DNA of 64,000 nucleotides from Caldilineae bacterium (GCA_020634555.1 JACKBK010000013.1:26139-90138), one strand, 5' to 3'. Positions 25,255 to 35,774 are shown, numbered from the stretch's first letter. Program-made: numbers and translations. Notes: a model not told the origin generated them from the sequence alone.

Positions 25255-28127
25255 GTGCAGCCGGAGACGCCGGACAGCGCCGCCTGTATCGCCTTGGCGC
25301 ACTTGCAATCCTGCTGACTGCCTGGGCGCTGCTGCTGTTCCGCCTGAACTATGTGCCCCCCGGTTTGCAGCATGACCAGATGTTCAACAGCCTGGACGCG
25401 CTGTCGATCGGGCGCGACAACCTGCCGATCTACTTTCCTGCCAATTTCGGGCGCGAGGCGCTGGGCATCTACCCGGTAGCCGTGATGTTTCAACTGGCCG
25501 GGGGGCATTTCGTCTGGAGCCTGCGCTTCACCAGCGTGTTTTGGGGGATGATCGCGTTGAGCCTGGCGTTGGTGCTGGCCCGGCGCTACCTGCCGCACGG
25601 AGCGGCGCTGATCGCGGCGGCGTTGCTGGCTGGCTCGTTTTGGTTCCTGTTCACCGCCCGGCTTGGCCTGGAGCCGGCCGCACTGATTCCGCTGGCGACC
25701 GCGACGATCTATTTCCTCCATCGCGGGCTTTCCAGCCACGCCTGGCGGGATTTTGTCGTCGCCGGGGTGGCAGGCGGTCTGAGTGTTCATACCTATCTGG
25801 CCTCGCGGGGATTGTTTCTGCTGGTAGCCCTGCTGCTGGGGTATGAAGCGATCATCTGGCTGCTGGGCAAACTGCGCCGGGAACAGCGTGGGCTGGCTCA
25901 AACCGCTATTCCCGGTCTGCTGGTGGCCACCGCCATCATGGCTGCTGTCAGCGCGCCGCTGTTCATCTATTTACAGACGCAGCCTGGTACGGGCGATCTG
26001 CGGGTTGGTGAGCTGGGTGGCGCCGCCAGCGCGCTGTTGGCCGGCAACGTGCAGCCGCTGCTGGCCAACGTCCGTGAGACGGTGCTGGCTGTTCTGTGGT
26101 CGGGGCCTCTTTCCATCCCCTACCAGTACAACGTGCCGGGTCGCCCGGTGTTGTCGCCGGTGCTGGCGTGCTTCTTTCTGGTTGGGCTGGCGCTGACGAT
26201 TGTCCGGCTGCGCCGGGCGAGCGAGTTCTTGCTCCTGGCAGCGCTGCTCGTTGGCCTGGCGCCAGACTTCATCACTGGCGCAGATGCCCTTCACATGCGT
26301 GGCGTGATCGCGCTGCCGTTGATCTTTATCGTCGTTGCCAGGGGACTTTGGGAGACGGGCCGCTTCCTGGTCGGGGTGCTTGCCAGACGGGGCAGCGGTT
26401 CGCGGGCAGCGTGGACCGGCGCGCTGGCCGTCCTGTTGCTGCTCTTGTTAGGGTGGCATGTCGTCAGCAGCAGCGTCGCTTACTTCGTCGATTGGGCGCA
26501 GGCTGAGCCAACCCAACGCGTCTACAACGCCGACTATCGGGCTGTTGCTGCCTTTCTCGACGCCGATCCGGCCAACGAACCGGTTTTCGTCGGGTCCGAC
26601 CGGCTGCTCGATCTGGACAGGGAGGTGTACCAACTCTACCAGCCGAAGCAGCCGGTAACGGCCTGGTTCCCTGCGGGCGACAACCTGCCGTTGCCGCCCG
26701 CAGGCCAGGCGATGTATTTCCTGCCGACATCGGTGGATACGTTGTCGCCGGCATCGGCGCTGCTGGTCGCCGCCGCTCATGAACGATTTGCGCTGCCCGG
26801 CCCAGGCAACCGCTACGACTTGGTCGAGGGCCTGCGCCTTTCGGCTGACGACGTGGCGCAGGTAATGAAGGACGCCAATGCACAACCGCTGGCGTCGCCG
26901 CCGGTCTACGGCGACGCCTTGCGTTTGGATGCAGCCGGCGCCCGGCAGCAGGACGACGTCATGGCGCTGCTGACCCGCTGGACAGTCGTCGGCTCCTGGC
27001 CCTACGCAACTCCGCCGGGGCTGCCTCGCCAGCCGATCAAGTTCTCCGTTTCGCTGGTCGATGACGCTGGCTATATCTGGGCGCGAGTCGACCAACCCGG
27101 CAGCTTGCCCTGGACGTTCTGGCGCCCCGGCGACAGCTACCTTGAGCTGACCCGGCTGCCGCTGCCGGCTGATCTGCCGCCGGACGATTACACAGTGCGG
27201 TTGGCGCTGTACGACGATGTGGGCGGAACGGCGATGGTGGCCTCCGCGGGCGTTGCAGCCGCGGCTGATGCGGCCATCGCTACAGCACAGGTGTCGTTGC
27301 CCGTTGCCGGAGCGCCTCCGGCCGCGCCCTATCCCTTCGATCAAATCGCCGGTGGCGAAGCGCTGGCGCCGGTGGGCCGGTGGGAGCCGGTGGATGTACT
27401 GGTGGCGGGCGTTCCTGGCGACGTGCATCTTTCCTGGCAGGCCGGGGGGGCGCTGGTTACGCAGAACCTGCATTTTCGGTTGCGAGCCGTGGAGCAGGAT
27501 GGCAGCGTGCTCTGGGAGCAGGCCATCGATCCATCCCAGCAGTTGCCCGCATTGTGGCCGGCCGGCCAGGTCTATCGTCTGACCCATCGTATGCTCCCCC
27601 AGGCGTCCACGGCCGGTACAAGCGATGTTCGCCTGGAGGTGTGCGCACTGCAAAACGACACCGAGTTGGCTTGTGGGCTCGCGGGCCAACCGCAGGTGGT
27701 TGTGCAACCACCGGTGCTGGTGTTACCCCAGACGCCGCAATACGACGCCGACGCCGACTGGGACGGCCAGCTTGCGCTGGCAGGCTACGACCTCGCCCGC
27801 GAGCCGGAAAGCATTCACCTGACGCTCTATTGGAAGGTCGGAGACGCGCCTACCGCGCCGCTGAAGCGTTTCGTCCACGCCGTGGATGCAAGCGGCCAGA
27901 TCGTTGCCCAGGCCGATGCCATCCCGATCAACGGCGCACTGCCGATGCCCGTCTGGCGGGCCGGCGAATACGTCACGGATCAGGTCGAGTTGCCAACGTC
28001 AGCGCAAGTGGATGTTGCCAGCCTCTGCGTTGGGTGGTACCAGCCGGAGAGCGGCGAACGGCTTCCGGTTCGTCTCCTGAGCGGCGAGGAGGCGGCAGAC
28101 CGGCAAGTCTGTCTTCCGCTACGCTGA
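25251..28127 (+). CDS. GT39-like membrane protein with three beta-sandwich modules
   Basis: 958 residues, GTG start overlapping the previous stop. The N-terminal half has about twelve hydrophobic segments and a GT39/PMT_2-like first loop (GLQHDQMFNSLDALSIGRDNLPIYFPANFGREAL, with H41-D42 in the position of the catalytic acid of GT-C enzymes). The C-terminal ~350 residues carry three beta-sandwich units: about 610-690, 715-805 and 850-945, the last reading LTLYWKVGDAPTAPLKRFVHAVD and ending in QPESGERLPV. It likely transfers a sugar from a polyprenyl-phosphate donor outside the membrane; the modules may bind glycan or position the acceptor. Confidence 0.7.
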   Translation: MSAAGDAGQRRLYRLGALAILLTAWALLLFRLNYVPPGLQHDQMFNSLDALSIGRDNLPIYFPANFGREALGIYPVAVMFQLAGGHFVWSLRFTSVFWGMIALSLALVLARRYLPHGAALIAAALLAGSFWFLFTARLGLEPAALIPLATATIYFLHRGLSSHAWRDFVVAGVAGGLSVHTYLASRGLFLLVALLLGYEAIIWLLGKLRREQRGLAQTAIPGLLVATAIMAAVSAPLFIYLQTQPGTGDLRVGELGGAASALLAGNVQPLLANVRETVLAVLWSGPLSIPYQYNVPGRPVLSPVLACFFLVGLALTIVRLRRASEFLLLAALLVGLAPDFITGADALHMRGVIALPLIFIVVARGLWETGRFLVGVLARRGSGSRAAWTGALAVLLLLLLGWHVVSSSVAYFVDWAQAEPTQRVYNADYRAVAAFLDADPANEPVFVGSDRLLDLDREVYQLYQPKQPVTAWFPAGDNLPLPPAGQAMYFLPTSVDTLSPASALLVAAAHERFALPGPGNRYDLVEGLRLSADDVAQVMKDANAQPLASPPVYGDALRLDAAGARQQDDVMALLTRWTVVGSWPYATPPGLPRQPIKFSVSLVDDAGYIWARVDQPGSLPWTFWRPGDSYLELTRLPLPADLPPDDYTVRLALYDDVGGTAMVASAGVAAAADAAIATAQVSLPVAGAPPAAPYPFDQIAGGEALAPVGRWEPVDVLVAGVPGDVHLSWQAGGALVTQNLHFRLRAVEQDGSVLWEQAIDPSQQLPALWPAGQVYRLTHRMLPQASTAGTSDVRLEVCALQNDTELACGLAGQPQVVVQPPVLVLPQTPQYDADADWDGQLALAGYDLAREPESIHLTLYWKVGDAPTAPLKRFVHAVDASGQIVAQADAIPINGALPMPVWRAGEYVTDQVELPTSAQVDVASLCVGWYQPESGERLPVRLLSGEEAADRQVCLPLR

Positions 28128-28139
28128 GAAGCTATCTTC

Positions 28140-30923
28140 ATGATGACACCACGATCGATCGTCGCGCGCTGGGGCGACCTGATCATCGCCTGCCTGGCCG
28201 GAGCGGTCGCGCTGGGCGTGTACGCTGTGATGGCCGCGCCCTCCGTGGCCGCGGGCGACATCGCCGAGCTGCAATACATCCCCGCCTCGCTGGGCATCCC
28301 ACATCCCAACGGCTATCCCTTCTACATGCTGCTGGGCTGGCTCTGGTCGAATCTGCCGCTGGGTCCGCTGGCCTGGCAGATGAACCTGCTCTCGGCGCTG
28401 TTCGGGGCGGTCGGCGTGGGATTGCTCTATCTGTTGTTGCGCGCTGCCGGCTTGCGGCGCATCGCCGCGCTGGCCGGTGCGCTGACCTGGGCCTTCCAGC
28501 GCACCCTGTGGACCTATGCCGGATTGGCGCACCGCTACACGCTGTGGATGCTGCTGGGCCTGGCGTTGCTGTTGGCGCTGGTCATCTGGCGGCGGCGGGG
28601 TGATTCCCGTTGGCTCTTGCTGGCGGCGCTGTTGGGTGGTCTGGGGCTGGCCAGCCACATCGCTGCCCCGCTTTTCTTTCTGCCTGGCGCGATTCTCATC
28701 CTCTGGCCTGGCCGGGCCAGCCTACCATCGCTCAGGATAGCCGGCCTGGCAGCCCTGTTGTTCCTTCTGCCGCTGCTTCTCTTCGCCTACATCCCCATCC
28801 GCGGGGCGGCGCTCTGGAACGCCTCGCCGGTCAGCGAGATCTATCAGGCGCCGCTGGCCGTGCTGCACGGTCTCATCCATCCGCGCTTTGCACCCGACGC
28901 AGACACGCTTTTGCGCTATTTTACGGCCGGCAGCCCCAGCGGCCTGAGCCAGGTTCTGACCAACGCCGCCGGCAATACCTGGTTCGTGCCCATCCTGGTC
29001 GCGGACGAGATCGGGGCGGTCTGGCTGGTCGCCGGCCTGGCCGGTCTGGTGTTGGCCGTCTGGCGCGATCGCGCCTGGGGCGTCGCGTTGTGGGCGCTGC
29101 TGCTGGCCGATGTCCTGCTGGCGTTCTACTATCGCCAGGGCAACGTGGAGGCGTATTTCTTGCCGGCCGCGCTCTGTCTGGTGATCGGTCTGGCCGAGGT
29201 GCTGGATGCTCTCCTGCGGCTGGCTGACCGCGGCCTTGCCCGACGGCGTGTTCCTGCCGGCGTGCTGGCGCTGGCCTGTCTGGCGTTGCCGCTGGTCTTC
29301 TTTGTGCGCAATGTTCAGTCCGCCGATCATCGCGACGAACTGGCCACCGACAACTACTGGCGCACCGTGCTGGCGCTGGATCTGGAGGAAGGGGCCGGGC
29401 TGGTGGCTCACTGGAGCGACCTGACGCCCCTCTGGTACTTCCAACAGGCCGAGGGGCAGCGAACCGACCTACTGGGCCTATATCTGCCTGATCTGGCCCA
29501 GATACAGGCCGGCTTGCAGCGCGGCGACGCCGTCTATCTGGCTGGCCCGCTGGGCGACTGGTATGCGGATCTGTCCCAGTCTGTGCGATTGATACCCTGG
29601 GGGCCGCTGGTGCGTCTGGTACTGCCTCAGGCGCCTGCGCCGGTTATCGAGCCTGCCGGGAGCGCGGTCGACGCAACGTTGAGCAATACCATCCGCCTGC
29701 GCACTGTCTCCCTGCCGCAGGAGGCCCAACCGGCCGGCGCTACAGTCCCGCTGACGCTAACCTGGACCAGTCTGGCGCCGGTCCCGCGCGATCTGCACAT
29801 ATCCCTGCGCTTGCGCCAGGCAGGCCAGCAGGTGGCCCAACAGGACGACCGCATCATCTCGCCCTGGTTTGCGCTGGAGACGGTGGATCCCGGTCTGGAC
29901 TTCTGGAGCCGGCACGAGTTGCGCATCCCGGAGGGCTTGCAGCCGGGCCAATACGATCTGCGGGCGGTGGTCTATGAGTTGGAGGGGCCGGAGTTGCAGC
30001 CGGAGGCAGGGGGCGTCGAGGTTGATCTGGGCACACTGACCGTCGAGCCGCAGGTCGTTACACGGCGACCCCTTGTGCCCGCCCCAATCCTGGCGCCCTG
30101 TTTGTCGTTGCTCTCAGCGTCGCCGGACGCGCCGGCGGCGTTGATTGGCTCCCGTCTGGGCGTAGACCTGCTGTGGGAGGCGCGTTGCCAGCCGTCCGAC
30201 GACGTGGCGCTGCGCTTCACATTGAAGGATGAAAGCGGCCGCCGCGATCTGGAAGTCCAGCCGCTGGACGCCGCCTACCCGCCGATAGAGTGGCAGTCTG
30301 GCCAGCGTGTTCTCACGCACAACAACATTCGCTTGCCTTCCGACTTGGCGCCCGGTGAGGCTGTTCTGGAACTGGAGGTCGTCGATCCCGCCAGCGGCGA
30401 GCCCTTCAAGGCGCGCTGGGGACCGTTGCCGTTCCCCGGACGCCAGAAGGTCGCGACGCTCTCGCTGGTAACCCGGCCCCACGAAACCGAGGCGCCTGAA
30501 CTGGCCAACGCCGCGGCGGCGTTGTTTGGCGACGAGATTCGCCTGCTGGGCTACGAAGTCGCTGCCGATTCGCTGGACGCCGGCCTTCCACTGACAGTCA
30601 CCCTGGCCTGGCAGGCCGAGCAGGCCGTGGACACCAGCTACAGCGTCTTCCTGCATCTACTCGACCAGGATGGCCAGATCGTTGCCCAGCGCGACGCGGT
30701 GCCGCGTGACGGCCAACTGCCCACCAGCCTTTGGTTGCCGGGCGAGGTGGTAGCCGACAGCTATGTGTTGCAGCCTGGCCAGCCACTGGCGCCGGGCGCC
30801 TACCGGCTCATTACCGGGTTGTACGATCCAGGCAACGGACAACGGCTGCCGGTCAGCGATGCTTCAGGGAAGAGCGGCGGCGATTTTGTTTCCTTGGGGA
30901 CGGTGACTGTTCCACCCAAATGA
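28140..30923 (+). CDS. DUF2723-like membrane protein with three beta-sandwich modules
   Basis: 927 residues. The N-terminus has the DUF2723 pattern APSVAAGDIAELQYIPASLGIPHPNGYPFYMLLGWLW (D40, E43), a family related to GT-C glycosyltransferases, followed by about ten more hydrophobic segments to ~400. Beta-sandwich units follow at about 535-640 (LTLTWTSLAPVPRDLHISLRL), 670-775 (DLLWEARCQPSDDVALRF) and 815-927 (VTLAWQAEQAVDTSYSVFLHLLD ... GAYRLITGLYDPGNGQRLPV). It follows the GT39-like gene by 12 bases and converges with the next minus-strand gene across about 20 bases. Confidence 0.72.
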   Translation: MMTPRSIVARWGDLIIACLAGAVALGVYAVMAAPSVAAGDIAELQYIPASLGIPHPNGYPFYMLLGWLWSNLPLGPLAWQMNLLSALFGAVGVGLLYLLLRAAGLRRIAALAGALTWAFQRTLWTYAGLAHRYTLWMLLGLALLLALVIWRRRGDSRWLLLAALLGGLGLASHIAAPLFFLPGAILILWPGRASLPSLRIAGLAALLFLLPLLLFAYIPIRGAALWNASPVSEIYQAPLAVLHGLIHPRFAPDADTLLRYFTAGSPSGLSQVLTNAAGNTWFVPILVADEIGAVWLVAGLAGLVLAVWRDRAWGVALWALLLADVLLAFYYRQGNVEAYFLPAALCLVIGLAEVLDALLRLADRGLARRRVPAGVLALACLALPLVFFVRNVQSADHRDELATDNYWRTVLALDLEEGAGLVAHWSDLTPLWYFQQAEGQRTDLLGLYLPDLAQIQAGLQRGDAVYLAGPLGDWYADLSQSVRLIPWGPLVRLVLPQAPAPVIEPAGSAVDATLSNTIRLRTVSLPQEAQPAGATVPLTLTWTSLAPVPRDLHISLRLRQAGQQVAQQDDRIISPWFALETVDPGLDFWSRHELRIPEGLQPGQYDLRAVVYELEGPELQPEAGGVEVDLGTLTVEPQVVTRRPLVPAPILAPCLSLLSASPDAPAALIGSRLGVDLLWEARCQPSDDVALRFTLKDESGRRDLEVQPLDAAYPPIEWQSGQRVLTHNNIRLPSDLAPGEAVLELEVVDPASGEPFKARWGPLPFPGRQKVATLSLVTRPHETEAPELANAAAALFGDEIRLLGYEVAADSLDAGLPLTVTLAWQAEQAVDTSYSVFLHLLDQDGQIVAQRDAVPRDGQLPTSLWLPGEVVADSYVLQPGQPLAPGAYRLITGLYDPGNGQRLPVSDASGKSGGDFVSLGTVTVPPK

Positions 30924-30944
30924 CCCAAATGAAGCGCGCTGCTG

Positions 30945-33164
30945 CTACTGTGGTAGCTCCACCGCGCCTACGTCGATCCGGTTGTCCGCGGCCGGCGGAT
31001 CGACGGTCAGGTTGCGCAGCGGATCGACCTGGTACATGCCCGCACGCAGGCCGTACTCGCCCGGCGGCAGGTCATCTGGCAGGGTAATGACGTGCCGGTC
31101 AACGATGAGCTCGCCCGGCCGCCAGCGGGTCGTCGGCGTGAATCCGCCAACCGGATCGCCATCGTGCTGTCCGATCACCCCGCCATCCGCGCCTAACAGA
31201 TGGACGAAGGCCTTGTAGTTCTGGCTCGTCTCGCGCAGCGCCAACCAATAGAGCGTTACCTCGACCACGCCTAATTCCGGCTGGGCACGCTGGTCTGCGG
31301 CGACCAGCACGGCAACATCTTCCAAGGTTGCCTGCACAGGACGCGGCGTCCACGCCCGCTGGCCAATGCCCAGACTGTTGGCGGCCAGCGCAACAGCCAG
31401 CACGCCCACGACGACGCTGGTGAAACGCAAGCTGCGACCCCGTCCGCGCCACCAGACCAGCACAATCCACAAGACCAACCCGGCCAGCGAGACCACTGCG
31501 CCAAACATTCGGCCGGCCGTGTCGCCGAAGGCCAGATGCACGGTGTGCTGGCCCGCCGGCAGGTCCACTGTCACCAGCCCCAATTCGCCGCTGGGGTAAG
31601 TGGCTGCGGTCTCGTTGTCCACCGTGGCGCGCCAGCCGGGCAGCAAAAACTGGTGCAGGCGCAGCGTCCACGGCGCGGCCCCGCTTACATCAGCCGTCAG
31701 CTCATCATAGCCCAGCCGGCTGAGCGAGACTTGCGGCGCGGGCTGCAACGATGGGCCATCCAGCGCGCCCTCGCGCGGTCGCCCCAGGGCCCAGCGCTGC
31801 TCGCTTACCGTCAGCGGCAGGAACTCGCCCGTCCACGTCGCGCCCACCTGCCCGGCTGCGGCGTCCTCTTGCCACATGCGATCGGGCAGCCACTGGTCGG
31901 CCGGCGATAGCTGGAGCGGCTCGACCCGCAATCCCGGCAAGGCTACCAGCATCGCCAGCACGGCTGTTGCCGCGAGCAGGAAGATGGGGCGAACCCGCGG
32001 CAGCAGTGCGGGCAGGGCTGCCGCGATTCCCATCAGCCCCACCGCCTCCAGCAGCAGAAAGCGCCAGGGATATTGCAGTTGGCCCAATGCCGGCAGCAAC
32101 GCATCCCACAGCGGCAGCGCCACCGCAGTCGTCAGGAACATCGCGGCCGCAGCCACGGCAAGGTGAAAAACCGCGGCCGGCCAGCCGGCCGGCAAGCGCT
32201 TTTGCCGCCAACGCGCCAGCAACAGGACAGCAACCAGCGCCACCAACGCCAGCGCAAACCAGCTCAACGGGTAGATGCGTCCCAGCGTCTCCGGCGCATT
32301 CGTGAAATAGGCCAGCGAGCGCCGCAGCAGGGTGGCCTCGGTCAGCAGGTGTTCAGCATAGCCGCGCGACGGCCCCAGCGCCAGCCCGACGGAGCGGCTC
32401 TCCGCCAGTCCTGGCAGCCAGAAGACAGCCGTGATCGCTGCGGCCAGCGCCACCGACCCGGCCGCGCCGGCCAGCCGTCGCCAACGCCGGCTCCAACCTG
32501 CCAGCACCAGCAACTGCGCTACAGCCACGGGCGCCATCATCAGCGCGGTCAGGTTGTGGGTTAGTACCAGCCCGGCCCAGGCCAGCGTTCCCCACAGCAG
32601 CGGCAGCCAGGGGGCGTCGCGCCGGAAGGCCGCCGAATAGGCCCACAGGATCAGCGGCGGGAAGATGAACGCGGCATGTTCGGGAACCGCGCCCCGCAGA
32701 TAGGCATCGGCCAGGTGGTAGGGCGTATAGGTGTAGACCACCGCGGCCAACACACCGGCGACGTTGCCGAAGAGGTGCCGTCCGTAGCCGAAGGCCGCCA
32801 GCGCCGCTGCCAGCGTGCTGAACGCGATCAACAGCTTGACGGCGTTGGCTGGTTCGATGCCGGCGAAAGTCAAAGCAGCCGCCGGGGCGTAGCTCAGCGG
32901 CGCGTAGAAGTTGAGCACCGCCTGTCCGTAGCCGAAGCCAAACTCGGGGAAGAGTCGCGGCCAGAGCACACCGTCCTGCCAGGCTCGCGCCAGCGCCGCC
33001 GTCCGGTAGACGTGGAACAGCCCATCGTCGGAGACGAAGAAGCCAGCTCGCAACAGTGGCAGCAGCGCCGGCAGCACCAGCAACAGGGTCAGGCCGAGGT
33101 AGAGGAGGAGCGAACGGCGAACGGTAATCGGGGTTGCTGGAGGAGCGCTGGACGAGGAGGTCAT
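30945..33164 (-). CDS. PTPS-related (PF10131-like) membrane protein with beta-sandwich tail
   Basis: 739 residues. The first loop reads GFFVSDDGLFHVYRTAALARAWQDGVLWPRLFPEFGFGYGQAVLNFYAPLSY, the typical pattern of the so-called 6-pyruvoyl-tetrahydropterin-synthase-related membrane domain, which despite its name is a GT-C-like polytopic protein. About twelve hydrophobic segments follow. The final ~110 residues are a beta module (VTLYWLALRETSQNYKAFVHLLG ... PPGEYGLRAGMYQVDPLRN). The start overlaps the stop of the upstream minus-strand gene (ATGA), so the two genes are coupled. The substrate is unknown. Confidence 0.75.
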   Translation of the reverse strand: MTSSSSAPPATPITVRRSLLLYLGLTLLLVLPALLPLLRAGFFVSDDGLFHVYRTAALARAWQDGVLWPRLFPEFGFGYGQAVLNFYAPLSYAPAAALTFAGIEPANAVKLLIAFSTLAAALAAFGYGRHLFGNVAGVLAAVVYTYTPYHLADAYLRGAVPEHAAFIFPPLILWAYSAAFRRDAPWLPLLWGTLAWAGLVLTHNLTALMMAPVAVAQLLVLAGWSRRWRRLAGAAGSVALAAAITAVFWLPGLAESRSVGLALGPSRGYAEHLLTEATLLRRSLAYFTNAPETLGRIYPLSWFALALVALVAVLLLARWRQKRLPAGWPAAVFHLAVAAAAMFLTTAVALPLWDALLPALGQLQYPWRFLLLEAVGLMGIAAALPALLPRVRPIFLLAATAVLAMLVALPGLRVEPLQLSPADQWLPDRMWQEDAAAGQVGATWTGEFLPLTVSEQRWALGRPREGALDGPSLQPAPQVSLSRLGYDELTADVSGAAPWTLRLHQFLLPGWRATVDNETAATYPSGELGLVTVDLPAGQHTVHLAFGDTAGRMFGAVVSLAGLVLWIVLVWWRGRGRSLRFTSVVVGVLAVALAANSLGIGQRAWTPRPVQATLEDVAVLVAADQRAQPELGVVEVTLYWLALRETSQNYKAFVHLLGADGGVIGQHDGDPVGGFTPTTRWRPGELIVDRHVITLPDDLPPGEYGLRAGMYQVDPLRNLTVDPPAADNRIDVGAVELPQ

Positions 33165-35644
33165 GGGATCACCTGGATCTGGGGCAGTTCGACGAAATCG
33201 CCGCCGGGACCGGTCAGGCGCGGCGCGCCCTCCACGTCGCCGCGATAGAGGCCGGTGATCAGCCGATAGCTGCCGGCCGGCAGGTCAGGCGGCAGCGCCA
33301 ATGCCAGGTTGTCGCTGATGATCTGGCCGGTGGGCAGTGCAGCCGTGGGATACAAGCCGTCGCCCGGCCAGCGGTCGCGCTGCGCCACCACCTGCGAGTT
33401 GGCATCTAGCAGTTGGGTGAAGACGGTGTAGTTGCCGGCGGGGGGCTGTAGCGCCTGCCAGCGCAGCCCGATTTGCAGTGTGTCGCCCGGCCTGGCTACG
33501 ACGACGCCGTCGGACGTGGTTTGCGGCTGTAGCCCACTTCCTGTCTCCTGGATGCCAAGGGTGGCTTCCACCAGGGCCATGTCACCCAGGGTTTGCTGCG
33601 GCGCGATATGCTCGACCACCGTGCCGGCTGCCGAGTAGTGCAGCAGCCGCGCCCAATCGTCGAAACGTTGCTCGTCCAGCTTGAAGGCGTGTTCCGACAG
33701 GTAACGCTCCACGGCTCGGCGGTCTTCGGCATCGTCGCTGGCTGCATCGCGGTCCCGGGCCAGCCAGATCTCCCCGTAACGCTCTCCCAGTTGCGCCAGC
33801 AGATCGTCGGGCGGCGGATCAGCTTCGACCGCGTACCAGACCAGTGGCGCCTTCAGGTAGTTTAGGAAGTAGTCAGTCAGGGCTGGATCGGGCACAAGCA
33901 GCGCCTGGTCACAGCCTCCCCAGCCGCACTCGGCTTGCTCGTCCAGCGTCTGCGTCATCGGCTTGAGAAAGCGGTCCACGCCGTAGGGATCGAAGCGGCC
34001 GTCGCCCTGCCGGTAGATGCCAAGCAGCAGTGATGCGGCCGCAACAGTTAGCACGGCCATGCCCAGCCCGATCCAGCCGGCCCGCTGCGGACGGCGCCAG
34101 ATCACCACAAAAGCCACAATCGCTACAGCCAGGAAGGCCAGCGAGATCAACAGGCCGGCGGGCAGGAAAGCCCAGGTGCCCAGTTCCCTCAGTTGCACCC
34201 AGGCGAAATCCAACGGCTGCGTGCCGGACAACAACAGACGCAGATGTCCCACCACCGGCGAGTAGCTCGGTTGCAGGTAGAGCGCTTCGATGGCCTGGCC
34301 GATGCCGCCCCAGATCGCGGCGTTGTCCAGCAAAAAGCGCAGCTCGTAGGTGCGCAGGTCCACGCTGACGCCTAGAACCTGGATCGCGACGCTGAGGGCG
34401 ATCAGCAGCCAGGTTGCGATGCGCAGGGCGGAATCGGTGAAACGTGAAACGTGAAGCGTGAAATGTGAAGCGGGAGGCGCGGCTGGCGCCGCCGCGGGAT
34501 CCTGTGCGCTCCGCATCGGTTCTTGCAACAGCCAGGCGAACACCGGCCCGGCCAACAGCACCAGGAACGGGATCACCGGCAGCATGTAGCGCGAGCCCCA
34601 GGCCACGCCGCCCGACCAATAGTTGTAGCGGCTGTAGCCCAGGAAGTGGCCACCGATGAGCAACAGGAACGCGATACCTTCCCAGCGATAGCGGCGGGTA
34701 AACGGCACTGCGCCGATCAGGCCCAGCAACAGCACCGGCGCATACCAGAACAGCCCCTTGTACGGACTGATGGAGAGGCCCAGCAGCGCCCGCATCATGC
34801 GCGCCGGCGCCGACTGTGAAAGCTGTGGGTTGGTGGTGTATTCGACGATGTTGCGGGCGAACACTTCCACACCGCCCAGGGTCGCGATGTGGTAGACCCG
34901 TTCCAACCCAAGAACAACCAGCAGCGGCGCCAAAAAGGCCGTTGCCATCGCCAGCCGTTGCCGCGCCAGGCTTTTTCCAGAATCGGCCGGCCGGCCGCGC
35001 TCGTAGGCATAGACCAGCACCAACATCGTAGGGATAAAGGCAACGCTGATCTGCTTGGTCACCAGAGCCAGTCCCAACGACAGTCCGGCCAGCGCCGGCC
35101 AGCGCAAGCGCCTTGGCTCCGGCGGCCGGTAGCGCAACAGCGCGTAGACGGCCAACAGGTAGGCCAGCACCGTCAGCGGCTCGCGGAAGAAGGTGCGGCT
35201 GTAGGGCCAGGCCAGGGTGGCGAAGGCGAAAACCAGCGCGCCCAGTGTTGCCGTCCGCCGCCGGAAGCGCAGCTCCAGCAAGCAGAGAGTGACCAGCGCG
35301 GCCGACGCGGCGGTCACCAGCAGGTTGAAGAACATCGTCCCCTGCACCGCCGCGCCCAGCGCCCGTCCCCACAGGTAGAACGGAATCGCCGCGACCATCT
35401 GGCCCGGTTCGTAGTTGGGCACCATATCGCCGGCGCTGGTCAACATGCCGACGTTGGTGTAGTCCCAGTAGATTTGGTTGACGGTGAACTCCCCGCGCTT
35501 GATGAAGCTGTCAATACCGCTGAACAGCGCGCGCTCGTCGTTGCTCTTGAACGCGCCCACGTAAGTCAGCATGGTGACAGCCAGCACCAGGAAGAAGACG
35601 CCGATAGCGATACGGCGGTCGCGGGGAAGCGAGTCTTGGGTCAT
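33161..35644 (-). CDS. polytopic GT-C-like membrane protein with beta-sandwich tail
   Basis: 827 residues, first gene of a two-gene minus-strand unit. The N-terminal region (DERALFSGIDSFIKRGEFTVNQIYWDYTNVGM, then NYEPGQMVAAIPFYLWGRALG) resembles uncharacterised glycosyltransferase-like proteins with a long first periplasmic loop; about thirteen hydrophobic segments follow to ~560. The C-terminal module is IGLRWQALQPPAGNYTVFTQLLD ... PAGSYRLITGLYRG. Residues about 391-403 (SHFTLHVSRFTDS) come from a 7-base tandem array inside the gene, in a loop between hydrophobic segments. No defined family could be named with certainty. Confidence 0.6.
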   Translation of the reverse strand: MTQDSLPRDRRIAIGVFFLVLAVTMLTYVGAFKSNDERALFSGIDSFIKRGEFTVNQIYWDYTNVGMLTSAGDMVPNYEPGQMVAAIPFYLWGRALGAAVQGTMFFNLLVTAASAALVTLCLLELRFRRRTATLGALVFAFATLAWPYSRTFFREPLTVLAYLLAVYALLRYRPPEPRRLRWPALAGLSLGLALVTKQISVAFIPTMLVLVYAYERGRPADSGKSLARQRLAMATAFLAPLLVVLGLERVYHIATLGGVEVFARNIVEYTTNPQLSQSAPARMMRALLGLSISPYKGLFWYAPVLLLGLIGAVPFTRRYRWEGIAFLLLIGGHFLGYSRYNYWSGGVAWGSRYMLPVIPFLVLLAGPVFAWLLQEPMRSAQDPAAAPAAPPASHFTLHVSRFTDSALRIATWLLIALSVAIQVLGVSVDLRTYELRFLLDNAAIWGGIGQAIEALYLQPSYSPVVGHLRLLLSGTQPLDFAWVQLRELGTWAFLPAGLLISLAFLAVAIVAFVVIWRRPQRAGWIGLGMAVLTVAAASLLLGIYRQGDGRFDPYGVDRFLKPMTQTLDEQAECGWGGCDQALLVPDPALTDYFLNYLKAPLVWYAVEADPPPDDLLAQLGERYGEIWLARDRDAASDDAEDRRAVERYLSEHAFKLDEQRFDDWARLLHYSAAGTVVEHIAPQQTLGDMALVEATLGIQETGSGLQPQTTSDGVVVARPGDTLQIGLRWQALQPPAGNYTVFTQLLDANSQVVAQRDRWPGDGLYPTAALPTGQIISDNLALALPPDLPAGSYRLITGLYRGDVEGAPRLTGPGGDFVELPQIQVIP
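34437..34471. repeat. heptad tandem array inside a coding region
   Basis: Five 7-base units (GTGAAAC twice, GTGAAGC, GTGAAAT, GTGAAGC) in the same family as the array at 20653, read in frame through the minus-strand membrane protein. No inverted partner is present here. Confidence 0.7.
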
Positions 35645-35663
35645 CAGGATTGGTTCAGCACAA

Positions 35664-35767
35664 GTAACTACTCAGCCTTCACTGTTGCGTCACTCCCGCG
35701 AAGGCGGGAGTCTAGCGCCTGTGAAGACGTGGATTCCCGCCTCCGCGGGAATGACAACGTCCTGTAG
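35664..35767. repeat. MITE-like palindromic element, related to 17960
   Basis: It starts GTAACTACTCAG (35664-35675) and contains CACTCCCGCGAAGGCGGGAGT and ATTCCCGCCTCCGCGGGAAT hairpins. It lies in the 130-base gap between two minus-strand membrane-protein genes. The right boundary is uncertain. Confidence 0.55.
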
Positions 35768-35774
35768 CCAGCTT